From an uncultured Clostridia bacterium (lineage in GTDB: Bacteria > Bacillota > Clostridia > Oscillospirales > Acutalibacteraceae): a stretch of DNA of 26,904 nt. Below the pieces are notes generated by a model. The model did no database searches. It was not told where the DNA came from and saw nothing but the letters and a program-made list of their open reading frames with translations. A program made the position numbers and the translations under genes. Shown here one piece after another: positions 6,950-14,672 of this stretch; position 1 is the stretch's first letter; the number at the start of each line of letters is the position of its first letter. The stretch is taken from assembly GCA_946042285.1 (NCBI GenBank), contig CAMGDK010000007.1, positions 1-26,904 on the forward strand, in the 5' to 3' direction.

Positions 6950-8425
6950 ATGTATAATAATATTTATAGTGATATTTCTAAAAGAACGGGCGGAGATATT
7001 TATATCGGTGTCGTAGGTCCTGTAAGAACAGGAAAATCAACATTTATCAAACGATTTATGGATTCGCTTGTAATACCGAATATAGATGATGAATATGTTA
7101 AAGAAAGGGCACTCGATGAGCTGCCGCAATCAGCAGCAGGCAGAACAATTATGACCACCGAGCCGAAGTTCATACCCGAGGAAGCAGTAGAGCTTTGCAT
7201 GAATGACAATATTAAAATGCGTGTTAGACTGATTGACTGCGTTGGATATATCGTGCCAAGCTCTGTCGGTTATATTGAAGAGGATCAGCCGAGAATGGTG
7301 ATGACGCCTTGGTACGAAGAAGAAATACCGTTTAATATGGCAGCTGAAATCGGAACGAAAAAAGTTATTACAGAGCATTCAACAATCGGTCTTGTAATAA
7401 CAACAGACGGTTCTATCAGTTCCATTCCGCGTGATGAATATGAAGAGGCAGAGGAAAGGGTAATCGAAGAACTAAAGGAGCTGAACAAGCCGTTTATCGT
7501 TTTAATGAATTGCGATAATCCAAAATCGTCCTCTGTCATAGGTCTGTGCGAATCCCTGTGTGAAAAATACTCTGTTCCTGTTATTCCTGTTAATTGTCTT
7601 GAATTGACACAAGATGAAATCAACACAATTTTGTCAGATATATTGTACGAGTTTCCTGTGTCAAGTGTAGGTATAAATTATCCGTCGTGGATAAATTCGC
7701 TTGATAAGCAAAATTATTTGAAGCAGTCTATGCTTCAATGTGTTAAGGAAAACGCTCAATCCTTATCAACCATTAGAAGTGTAGCTCACTTTGCAGACTG
7801 CTTAAAATCAAATGAATATGTTGAATCCGTCTGTGTCAATTCTCTTGATTTGTCTAACGGTAATGTTTCAATAAAGCTTTATGTTGACAATTCGCATTTT
7901 TATCATATCTTATCGGAAAACTGTAATGTCGATATTAAAGATGAAAAGGAGCTTCTCGGCTGCTTCACCTCACTCATTGCAATGAAGAGGGAATATGAAC
8001 GCTTTTCTAAGGCGCTGAGTGATGTAGAGCAATGCGGATACGGAATTGTAATGCCGGAAATGAGCGAGCTAACGCTTGACGAGCCTGAAATAATGAAGCA
8101 GGGAGGCAGATACGGTGTTAAGCTAAAGGCTCAGGCACCGTCGATTCACATGATAAAATGCAACACATTTACAGAGGTTGCACCTATCGTTGGCAGCGAA
8201 AGTCAAAGCCAAGAGCTTGTAATGTATCTGCTCAAGGAATTCGAGGAAAATCCGTCGGAAATTTGGAATACAAATATTTTCGGTAAGTCACTTCATGAAT
8301 TAGTTAGCGAGGGTCTGAATAATAAGCTGTATCGTATGCCTAATGACGCGCGAAACAAGTTCAGGGAAACAATAGAGCGTGTTATTAACGAAGGCTGTAA
8401 CGGCTTAATATGTATTATTCTATAA
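6950..8425 (+). CDS. spoIVA: Stage IV sporulation protein A (SpoIVA), coat-basement ATPase
   Basis: Cytoskeletal-like ATPase of the mother cell that polymerises irreversibly around the forespore as the base of the coat. The N-terminus has ISKRTGGDIYIGVVG, then Walker A GPVRTGKST at 23-31 (Lys29), AGRTIMTTEPKFIP with the paired threonines thought to sense nucleotide, and the DCVGY motif near residue 96. The C-terminus ends GLICIIL as in the family; Gly485 corresponds to the Bacillus subtilis glycine 486 genetically linked to SpoVM Ile6. The length of 491 matches the usual 492. The ATG at 6950 aligns with the family N-terminus better than the GTG at 6938 that overlaps the sipL stop. Confidence 0.97.
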   Translation: MYNNIYSDISKRTGGDIYIGVVGPVRTGKSTFIKRFMDSLVIPNIDDEYVKERALDELPQSAAGRTIMTTEPKFIPEEAVELCMNDNIKMRVRLIDCVGYIVPSSVGYIEEDQPRMVMTPWYEEEIPFNMAAEIGTKKVITEHSTIGLVITTDGSISSIPRDEYEEAEERVIEELKELNKPFIVLMNCDNPKSSSVIGLCESLCEKYSVPVIPVNCLELTQDEINTILSDILYEFPVSSVGINYPSWINSLDKQNYLKQSMLQCVKENAQSLSTIRSVAHFADCLKSNEYVESVCVNSLDLSNGNVSIKLYVDNSHFYHILSENCNVDIKDEKELLGCFTSLIAMKREYERFSKALSDVEQCGYGIVMPEMSELTLDEPEIMKQGGRYGVKLKAQAPSIHMIKCNTFTEVAPIVGSESQSQELVMYLLKEFEENPSEIWNTNIFGKSLHELVSEGLNNKLYRMPNDARNKFRETIERVINEGCNGLICIIL

Positions 8426-8439
8426 GATAAAATAAAATT

Positions 8440-8467
8440 AGACCGCACTAAATCATTTGTGCGGTCT
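8440..8467. terminator. Bidirectional terminator between spoIVA and the DUF1294 gene
   Basis: AGACCGCAC at 8440-8448 pairs with GTGCGGTCT at 8459-8467 around a 10-base loop. It is followed by TTTAATAG on the plus strand and by TAATTTTATTTTA on the minus strand, so it can serve both convergent genes. The minus-strand gene's stop codon lies in its loop edge. Confidence 0.8.
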
Positions 8468-8729
8468 TTAATAGTATTATTGCTGTAACAATAATGTGAA
8501 AAAACATTATTGCAGGTAATCCATACATAAATTTTTTGTGCTTTGTTTTGTGGCGAATTACTTTCATGGTAATGTATTCACCAAAAGCACCTCCAACAAC
8601 TGCAAACGAAAGGAGCGTTACCTCGGGTATTCTCCACATGCCTCTTTGCGCCTTGTATTTATCAATTGCCGATAATAAGGAAGCAATAATGTTCACAGTA
8701 ATCAGATAAATTACAATATAATCAATCAT
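8448..8729 (-). CDS. DUF1294 family small membrane protein
   Basis: A 93-residue integral membrane protein of unknown function. It has hydrophobic segments near the N-terminus (about 4-20), in the middle (about 38-56) and at the C-terminus (about 70-90). The DUF1294 signature is clear: SAIDKYKAQRGMWRIPE, then GGAFGEYITMKVIRHKTKH. The length is typical. It overlaps the end of the zinc-ribbon gene by 8 bases, so the two form a small minus-strand operon. The first transcript end is the shared hairpin at 8440-8467. Confidence 0.9.
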   Translation of the reverse strand: MIDYIVIYLITVNIIASLLSAIDKYKAQRGMWRIPEVTLLSFAVVGGAFGEYITMKVIRHKTKHKKFMYGLPAIMFFHIIVTAIILLKTAQMI

Positions 8730-9018
8730 TAGGATTAAATTCCTTGAGCTTCTTCAAATCAAAATTTCCGATTGAATGTTGAATTCCTTGCTTAAAATTA
8801 TCGCCTGTTGCTTCGTCAACTGTAAATATTGACGCACACTGCGGACAAACAAGAAAATATACAGTGTTGCAGTTAATAAGCTTAGGCTCTGCTACAAGCC
8901 TTCTTTCAAAGTTTGAGAAAACTCCGAATTTTACTTTTTTATTACAGGAAGGGCAAACAAGCTCGTCTGTTTCGCCTCTGCTTTTTACTCTTAATGAGTT
9001 ACCGAGTCTGTATTCCAT
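8722..9018 (-). CDS. Zinc-ribbon-like protein, 98 aa, unknown function
   Basis: A small, probably cytosolic protein with two CxxC knuckles (CPSC and CPQC) 33 residues apart, suggesting one zinc site. I set the start at 9018 (MEYRLGNSLRV) because GGTGA lies 5 bases upstream of this ATG on the minus strand; the longer frame to 9063 would overlap the divergent gene and adds a hydrophobic stretch without a ribosome site. It overlaps the DUF1294 gene downstream by 8 bases. No more specific family is recognised; it could be a nucleic-acid or protein-binding accessory. Confidence 0.75.
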   Translation of the reverse strand: MEYRLGNSLRVKSRGETDELVCPSCNKKVKFGVFSNFERRLVAEPKLINCNTVYFLVCPQCASIFTVDEATGDNFKQGIQHSIGNFDLKKLKEFNPND

Positions 9019-9063
9019 AATTATCACCGACAATATTTTACTATAAAACATGGAAGTGTTCAA

Positions 9064-10242
9064 GTGTATAAGAAAAATATTTTAACTTTGTTTTTTGTAT
9101 TTTTATTTTTGTTAAGCGGTTGTGCGGTTAAACAACCGAGTGAGGAAAAGAATTTAATTATCGAGCAACAATATATAAAGGCAGTATTTATTCCGTACTA
9201 TGAGATGTCCGAATTCACAATAAACAGTAATGAAAATGAATTTAAAAATAAGATAAATAAAGCGTTTAAGAAGCTTGAAGATAATGGCTTTAACAGAGTT
9301 ACTGTTCATGTTAGACCGTGTGCAGATGCTTTTTATAAATCAACCTATTTTCCAATCAGTGAATATTGCTTTGGTGCTCAGGGCTCTGATTTGTTATTCG
9401 ATCCGCTTGAAATTATGATTGAAATTGCACATAAGCATAATTTATCCATAGAAGCATGGATAAATCCATACAGAGTCAGTCAATCTAATGATTACTCTAA
9501 GCTGTCTAATACCAATAAAGCATTTGAATGGATGAATACGCAAAAGGTTTATTCGGGCGATAACGGCTTGTATTTCAATCCGGCAGATAAGGATGTAAAT
9601 GAGTTAATAGTAAACGGTGTAAAGGAAATAGTAAGCAATTATGCAGTTGATTCTGTTTGCTTTGATGATTATTTTTATCCGACAAAAGCAGAGGATATAG
9701 ACGAAGGCTATTATGATGATTACAAAGCAAACGGCGGAGAAAAAAGCCTCCAAGATTGGAGGCGTGATAATGTAAGCAATATGGTGAAGGCGGTTTATTC
9801 TGCAATTAAGGAAATAAATCCTATGGTGTCATTCGGAATAAGTCCTGCTTCAAATATAGATAATGATTATTCAAACCTATATGCCGATGTTGAAAAATGG
9901 TCGTCAGAGGAAGGATATATAGACTATATTTGCCCGCAAATTTATTTTGGATTTCAAAACGAGAGTCAGCCTTTTATGAAAACAGTCAAGCTGTGGTGCA
10001 ATACTGCAAGCTGTCGCCTGTATGTTGCATTACCGATGTACAAATCAAGCAAAGAGGATGAATTTGCCGGCAACGGCGGTAGGCTTGAATTTGTTAAGAA
10101 TAACGATGTCGTTGCCCGTCAAATCACTTATTTATCGAAGCTTGATCAGGTAAAAGGGTTTTACTTATTTTCATATAGCTCATTAAAGGATAATGAAGAA
10201 ACAAAAAATCTTTATTCTGCAATGCAAAAATCGTTTGAATAG
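9064..10242 (+). CDS. GHL10-type (DUF187) glycoside hydrolase-like lipoprotein
   Basis: A secreted lipoprotein predicted to hydrolyse or bind a glycan at the cell surface. Residues 1-20 are a lipoprotein signal ending in the lipobox LLSGC (Cys20). The mature part is a TIM-barrel-like domain of the GHL10/DUF187 family: FNRVTVHVRPCADAFY, then IEAWINPYRVS and DSVCFDDYFYPT. The 392-residue length fits. It uses a GTG start with GGAAG 7 bases upstream. Its start is 45 bases from the divergent zinc-ribbon gene and its end overlaps the convergent mtaB by 31 bases. The substrate is not predictable; peptidoglycan or another wall polymer is possible. Confidence 0.85.
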   Translation: MYKKNILTLFFVFLFLLSGCAVKQPSEEKNLIIEQQYIKAVFIPYYEMSEFTINSNENEFKNKINKAFKKLEDNGFNRVTVHVRPCADAFYKSTYFPISEYCFGAQGSDLLFDPLEIMIEIAHKHNLSIEAWINPYRVSQSNDYSKLSNTNKAFEWMNTQKVYSGDNGLYFNPADKDVNELIVNGVKEIVSNYAVDSVCFDDYFYPTKAEDIDEGYYDDYKANGGEKSLQDWRRDNVSNMVKAVYSAIKEINPMVSFGISPASNIDNDYSNLYADVEKWSSEEGYIDYICPQIYFGFQNESQPFMKTVKLWCNTASCRLYVALPMYKSSKEDEFAGNGGRLEFVKNNDVVARQITYLSKLDQVKGFYLFSYSSLKDNEETKNLYSAMQKSFE

Positions 10243-11495
10243 TCTTTAATTTTCACCGTGACTTCTTCACCGATTAGATTTTTGCTGCTTTTTATTCTTA
10301 CTGGTAAATAGCTGATTGTATAGCCTTGGTATATATTTTCTTCAACCTCGTTCTCAAAAAGAACACTGCATTCTTTTCCAATTAAATTTTTTAAATATTC
10401 TTTTCGTATATTTTCCGTCTCTTTTATCATTATTGAAGCGCGTCGCTCTTTTTCGCATTTGGGCACATTGTCGCCGCGCTTTGATGCAGCAGTTCCTTTT
10501 CTTTCGCTGTAAGGAAATACATGTACCTTTTCAAAGGCGATTTTTTTGACGAAATCAAGGCTTTCAATAAATTCATCTTCACCTTCATCATGAAATCCTA
10601 CCATTACATCGGTTGTGATGCTTGCATCGGTAAATGTATTTCTCAGCTTATCGCAAAGCTCCTTGTATTCATCGGCAGTATAATGCCTGTTCATGTTTTT
10701 TAATGTCTTTGAGCATCCGCTTTGTAAAGATAGGTGAAATTGAGGACAAAACTTTTCAAGCCTTGATAGCCTTTCAATAATATTATCAGTGATATGATCC
10801 GGCTCAAGAGATCCGAGTCTTACTCGTTTGATTTTGTCATTTTCGTTGCATACCTTTACAGCATCGGCAATGTCAAAATTTTCACCTTTTCCGTATGAAG
10901 ATAGGTTAATTCCAACGAGAACAATCTCTTTAATTCCGCCCTCGGCAAGGGTGTCTATTTCCTTTTTCAGTTCATCAAGCGGCTTAGAACGAACTCTTCC
11001 TCTTGATTTAGGAATAATGCAATATGAGCAAAATCTGTCACAACCATCCTCGATTTTTACAAAAGCTCTGATTCTGTCTCCAAAATTTTGAATAGAGCAG
11101 CTTTGAAATTCGTCATTAACCTTGTGCTCGTTGATTTCGATAATTCTGTTTTTGTTAATATTATAGCTGTTAATCAAATCGAGAATGTCACCGTCATTTT
11201 TATTTGAGAGAACAATATCGGCATCGTATAACGCCTTTGCTTCGTCGGGAAATGCCTGAGGCATACAACCGGTTAGAATTACCGTTGAGTCCGGGTGCTT
11301 TCTTTTGAATTTTCTGACACTTTGACGAGTTTTTTGATCAGCAGTTGCAGTTACTGTGCAGGAGTTAATTATGTAGTAGTCGGCATCACTATCGGGGGAC
11401 ACAATTTCAAATCCTGCATTTTTCAAAAGCTCTGCCATATATTCACTTTCATATTGATTTACCTTGCATCCTAATGTGTAAAAAGCAGCCTTCAT
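10212..11495 (-). CDS. mtaB: tRNA t6A37 methylthiotransferase MtaB
   Basis: Two-cluster radical-SAM enzyme that converts t6A37 to ms2t6A37 in ANN-decoding tRNAs. The N-terminal UPF0004 domain holds the auxiliary-cluster cysteines Cys10, Cys46 and Cys77; the radical-SAM motif CDRFCSYC is at 152-159; the C-terminal ~65 residues fit a TRAM RNA-binding domain. The start YTLGCKVNQYE is typical of MtaB rather than MiaB or RimO. A strong ribosome site (GGGAGG) precedes the ATG, and a SigA promoter is visible upstream. The 3' end overlaps the convergent lipoprotein gene by 31 bases. Confidence 0.95.
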   Translation of the reverse strand: MKAAFYTLGCKVNQYESEYMAELLKNAGFEIVSPDSDADYYIINSCTVTATADQKTRQSVRKFKRKHPDSTVILTGCMPQAFPDEAKALYDADIVLSNKNDGDILDLINSYNINKNRIIEINEHKVNDEFQSCSIQNFGDRIRAFVKIEDGCDRFCSYCIIPKSRGRVRSKPLDELKKEIDTLAEGGIKEIVLVGINLSSYGKGENFDIADAVKVCNENDKIKRVRLGSLEPDHITDNIIERLSRLEKFCPQFHLSLQSGCSKTLKNMNRHYTADEYKELCDKLRNTFTDASITTDVMVGFHDEGEDEFIESLDFVKKIAFEKVHVFPYSERKGTAASKRGDNVPKCEKERRASIMIKETENIRKEYLKNLIGKECSVLFENEVEENIYQGYTISYLPVRIKSSKNLIGEEVTVKIKDYSNDFCIAE

Positions 11496-11522
11496 ATTGT
11501 AAACCTCCCACTATTTTTAAAG

Positions 11523-11551
11523 ATTATAACAAATAATTGTTATTAAAACAA
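11523..11551 (-). promoter_or_regulatory. SigA promoter of mtaB, with palindrome
   Basis: On the minus strand TTGTTT (11551-11546) and TATAAT (11528-11523) are separated by 17 bases. Transcription would start near 11516, about 20 bases before the mtaB ATG. A palindrome with 7-bp arms (ATAACAA at 11526-11532 and TTGTTAT at 11537-11543) overlaps the spacer and -10 and could be an operator, though AT-rich palindromes also arise by chance. Confidence 0.6.
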
Positions 11552-11583
11552 GTAAAAGTAAATACTAATTATTGGGTGATAAA

Positions 11584-12723
11584 ATGAAAAAAACAGTTAT
11601 ATTTTTACTTTCCTTTGTAATTTTAATTTCCTGCCCTGCACAATGTCTTGCAGCAGTTGATGTGAAAAATGAAAAAATAAAGGCAAAATCAAGCATTTTA
11701 ATGTGTATGGATACTAAAGAGGTGATTAAAGAAAGCAATGCTTATGAGCATCTGTCACCTGCATCCGTTACAAAAATCATGTCAATATTACTCGTTTTGG
11801 AAGCAATTGAAAATGGTCAAATTAAGCTTGACGATATGGTAAGTGCCGATGAAAATGCAGTTTCCATGGGAGGATCACAGATTTGGCTCGAGGTCGGGGA
11901 AATGATGAGTGTTAATGATTTACTTAAAGCAGTTATAATTTCCTCAGCAAATGATGCATGTGTACTTTTGGGTGAATATGTTTCAGGAAGTGCCGATGCA
12001 TTCGTTGAAAAAATGAATGAAAGAGTACAGGAGCTTGGATTACAGAATACTCATTTTGAGAATTGCACAGGTCTTGATGACAGCGTAACAAATCATTATT
12101 CGTGTGCTTACGATTTGGCAGTGATAGCGTGCGAGGTAATGAAGTATGATCTTGTAAAAAAATATACTACCGTGTGGCTGGATTCGTTAAGAGACGGCAA
12201 AACAGAATTAAATAATACTAATAAGCTGATAAATAAGTACAACGGTATAACCGGATTAAAAACAGGAACAACATCAAATGCAGGATTTTGCCTTTGTGCT
12301 ACGGCACAAAGAGACGGACTTAATCTTGTTTCGGTTGTTCTTGGCGCACAAACGAGTGAGGATAGATTTAATCTTTCAACTCAGCTGTTGGATTATGGCT
12401 TTGCCAATTATAAGCTTGCTGACATTAAAATTGACAAAAAGAAAATTACCCCTGTAAAGATTAAATCAGGTGTTGAAAAAAGCATAATACCCGTGATTGA
12501 CAACAGCGGAAGCTTTTTGTTAAAAAAGAATACAGGAGAATTGAATTATAAGTATGTCATCAAAAAGTCTGTAAAAGCACCGGTAATAAAGGGTGATATT
12601 CTCGGAGAGATTATCGTCAGCGACGAAGAAAAAGAATTAGCTTCTATTCCATTGAAAGCGGATAAAACCGTAAGAATTGTAACATTTAGCAAAATTTTTC
12701 GAATATTGGTAAATAATATTTAA
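11584..12723 (+). CDS. D-alanyl-D-alanine carboxypeptidase, S11 family (DacF/PBP5-like)
   Basis: Secreted low-molecular-weight penicillin-binding protein that trims the terminal D-Ala of peptidoglycan stem peptides. The signal peptide covers about residues 1-24 with cleavage after CLAA. The serine-protease-like motifs are complete: SVTK with nucleophile Ser61, SAN at 121-123, and KTG at 226-228. A C-terminal PBP5_C-like beta domain follows and the last residues (VTFSKIFRILVNNI) look amphipathic, as used for membrane attachment. I prefer the ATG at 11584 (GGTGA at 11575-11579) over the TTG at 11572. The DacF (sporulation) versus DacA (vegetative) assignment cannot be decided by eye. Confidence 0.92.
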   Translation: MKKTVIFLLSFVILISCPAQCLAAVDVKNEKIKAKSSILMCMDTKEVIKESNAYEHLSPASVTKIMSILLVLEAIENGQIKLDDMVSADENAVSMGGSQIWLEVGEMMSVNDLLKAVIISSANDACVLLGEYVSGSADAFVEKMNERVQELGLQNTHFENCTGLDDSVTNHYSCAYDLAVIACEVMKYDLVKKYTTVWLDSLRDGKTELNNTNKLINKYNGITGLKTGTTSNAGFCLCATAQRDGLNLVSVVLGAQTSEDRFNLSTQLLDYGFANYKLADIKIDKKKITPVKIKSGVEKSIIPVIDNSGSFLLKKNTGELNYKYVIKKSVKAPVIKGDILGEIIVSDEEKELASIPLKADKTVRIVTFSKIFRILVNNI

Positions 12724-12730
12724 AAAAATG

Positions 12731-12759
12731 TTGAATATTTATAGTTTTTGGTGTATTAT
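12731..12759 (+). promoter_or_regulatory. SigA promoter of pgi
   Basis: TTGAAT at 12731-12736 and TATTAT at 12754-12759 are separated by exactly 17 bases. The predicted start near 12766 leaves a leader of about 30 bases before the pgi ATG. It begins 8 bases after the carboxypeptidase stop, so pgi can be expressed independently. Confidence 0.75.
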
Positions 12760-12797
12760 ATCATCTCAAAGGATTATATTTGAATTGAGGCGATTTC

Positions 12798-14144
12798 ATG
12801 TCAATTAAATTTATTTCACAGCATGCCGAGAGCATTGTTTCAAAAGACGATATTAAAGCACTTGAGCCTGCAGCTGTTGAAGCGCTTAAAGCAGTTCACA
12901 ACAAGACAGGCGAGGGTAATGATTTTCTTGGATGGGTTACGCTCCCGACAGATTATGATAAAGATGAGTTTGCAAGAATTAAATCAGCTGCCGAATACAT
13001 CAAGGAGAATGCAGATGTTCTTATAGTAATCGGTATCGGCGGTTCATATCTCGGTGCAAGAGCGGTTATTGAATGTTTAACTTCACCTAACTATAATAGC
13101 TTAAGAAAAGACACACCCGATATTTACTTTATCGGTAATTCAATCAGCCCTTCTGCATTAACCGAGCTTGTTTCAATCTGCGAGGGTAAGGATATTTGTG
13201 TAAATGTAATTAGTAAGAGCGGTACAACTACCGAGCCTGCTATTGCATTCAGAGTTTTCCGTGATCTTGTTTATAACAAATATTCAAAAGAAGAAGCAGC
13301 GAAAAGAATATTTGCTACAACCGATAAGGCTAAGGGAACTCTTAAGGAATTATCAGATAAGGAAGGATACGAAACATTTGTCGTTCCTGACGATGTCGGC
13401 GGAAGATTTTCCGTTCTTACTGCAGTAGGTCTTCTTCCTATTGCCGTTGCAGGAATCAATATTGATGATCTTATGCTTGGTGCTAAGGAGGCACAGGATT
13501 CGCTTTGTGCCGAAAGTATTGATGAGAATATGGTTCTTAAGTATGCAGCAATAAGAAATTGTTTTTATAATAAGGGCACAAAATTAGAATGCTTTGTTTC
13601 CTACGAGCCGTGTATGACAATGTTTAATGAGTGGCTGAAGCAGCTCTTTGCTGAAAGCGAGGGCAAGGACGGCAAGGGATTATATCCGGTTTCATGCATT
13701 TTTTCAACAGATCTTCATTCTGTCGGTCAGTATATTCAGGAAAGCGGCGCAAGCCTTATGTTTGAAACTGTTATTAAATTTAATAATCCTCATTCTGATT
13801 TTCTTATCACAACTCAAGAGGGTAATGTTGACGGTCTTAACTTCCTCAGCGGCAAATCCATGAGCTATGTTAACGAAAAGGCAAGACAGGGTACATTACT
13901 TGCTCATACAGACGGCGGAGTCGGCAATCTTGTTATTGAATGTGACTCAATTACAGCCAAGGAGATTGGTTATTTGATTTATTTCTTTGAGAAGGTTTGT
14001 GCTGTTTCGGGTTATATTCTCGGTGTAAATCCTTTCAATCAGCCGGGTGTTGAGAGCTATAAAAGGAATATGTTTGCTCTTCTCGGTAAGCCGGGTTACG
14101 AAAAGGAAAAAGAAACTCTTGAAAAACGTCTTGGTATATGTTAA
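12798..14144 (+). CDS. pgi: Glucose-6-phosphate isomerase
   Basis: Interconverts glucose-6-phosphate and fructose-6-phosphate in cytosolic glycolysis and gluconeogenesis. The protein is the shorter bacterial form of about 450 residues. Motifs: IGIGGSYLGARA near residue 75, the SIS-domain sequence SKSGTTTEPA, the PGI signature DVGGRFSVLTAVG, and late LLAHTDGG and NQPGVESYKRNMF with the catalytic His and Lys. The ribosome site is GAGG about 8 bases upstream. Transcription probably continues into the P-loop gene 36 bases downstream, as no terminator lies between them. Confidence 0.97.
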   Translation: MSIKFISQHAESIVSKDDIKALEPAAVEALKAVHNKTGEGNDFLGWVTLPTDYDKDEFARIKSAAEYIKENADVLIVIGIGGSYLGARAVIECLTSPNYNSLRKDTPDIYFIGNSISPSALTELVSICEGKDICVNVISKSGTTTEPAIAFRVFRDLVYNKYSKEEAAKRIFATTDKAKGTLKELSDKEGYETFVVPDDVGGRFSVLTAVGLLPIAVAGINIDDLMLGAKEAQDSLCAESIDENMVLKYAAIRNCFYNKGTKLECFVSYEPCMTMFNEWLKQLFAESEGKDGKGLYPVSCIFSTDLHSVGQYIQESGASLMFETVIKFNNPHSDFLITTQEGNVDGLNFLSGKSMSYVNEKARQGTLLAHTDGGVGNLVIECDSITAKEIGYLIYFFEKVCAVSGYILGVNPFNQPGVESYKRNMFALLGKPGYEKEKETLEKRLGIC

Positions 14145-14180
14145 TATGTAATTGAAAATAAACCTTGGAGGAATTTTAAT

Positions 14181-14597
14181 ATGATTAAACTCATAATTGG
14201 TAATAAAGGCTCAGGTAAGACAAAGAAGCTTATTGATCAGGTAAACACCTGCGTTGAGATTTCTGACGGTAATGTTGTATGTGTTGAAAAGGAGCCGAAG
14301 CTCACTTATGATGTATCGTCAAAGGCTCGTCTGCTCGAGACTGATACATATCTTATCAACGGTCATAAGGCATTCTACGGCTTCCTTGCAGGTATCTGTG
14401 CAGGTAATTATGATGTTACCGATATTCTTGTTGATGCTACATTCAAAATTGTCGGCAGAGAATATGAGAAGCTTGTTCAGTTTTTCGAGATGCTTTCAGA
14501 GCTTTCAGAGGCAACAGATGTAAACTTTTATTTCACAATCAGCTGTGATAAAGAGGACCTTCCTGTAGAAATTTTTGATTACTGCGAAGAGGCATAA
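14181..14597 (+). CDS. Small P-loop NTPase-like protein, 138 aa, unknown function
   Basis: A short cytosolic protein that opens with a classic Walker A, GNKGSGKT at residues 7-14, suggesting nucleotide binding. A possible Walker B-type strand is DILVDATF near residue 92-99. No other domain is recognised, and the fold seems too short for a complete ABC or RecA ATPase; thymidine-kinase-like or P-loop kinase-like remnants are possible. GGAGG precedes the ATG by 8 bases. It lies 36 bases after pgi and ends at a strong terminator, so it is expressed with pgi. I recall such proteins as conserved in Ruminococcaceae but without an assigned role. Confidence 0.85.
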   Translation: MIKLIIGNKGSGKTKKLIDQVNTCVEISDGNVVCVEKEPKLTYDVSSKARLLETDTYLINGHKAFYGFLAGICAGNYDVTDILVDATFKIVGREYEKLVQFFEMLSELSEATDVNFYFTISCDKEDLPVEIFDYCEEA

Positions 14598-14613
14598 TTT
14601 ATAAAACTTATTT

Positions 14614-14639
14614 AGCCGCTGTATTTCAGCGGCTTTTTT
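14614..14639 (+). terminator. Rho-independent terminator after the P-loop gene
   Basis: AGCCGCTG at 14614-14621 pairs perfectly with CAGCGGCT at 14627-14634 around a 5-base loop, followed directly by a run of T. It ends the pgi transcript. Confidence 0.92.
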
Positions 14640-14642
14640 AAG

Positions 14643-14660
14643 TTTAACTATTTAGTTAAA
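14643..14660. repeat. 8-bp inverted repeat just upstream of the sulfatase-type gene
   Basis: TTTAACTA at 14643-14650 and TAGTTAAA at 14653-14660 are perfect inverted copies separated by two bases. The palindrome fills most of the short gap between the terminator and the ribosome site CGGAG at 14662-14666. It could be an operator or an RNA hairpin in the leader. No convincing -35/-10 pair is visible for the downstream operon, so its promoter is unresolved. Confidence 0.5.
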
Positions 14661-14672
14661 TCGGAGAATATT

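Noticed and set aside
11572..11583. TTG start four codons before the carboxypeptidase ATG
   Set aside because: It would place the ribosome site GGTGA inside the coding region; the ATG at 11584 gives a standard signal peptide.
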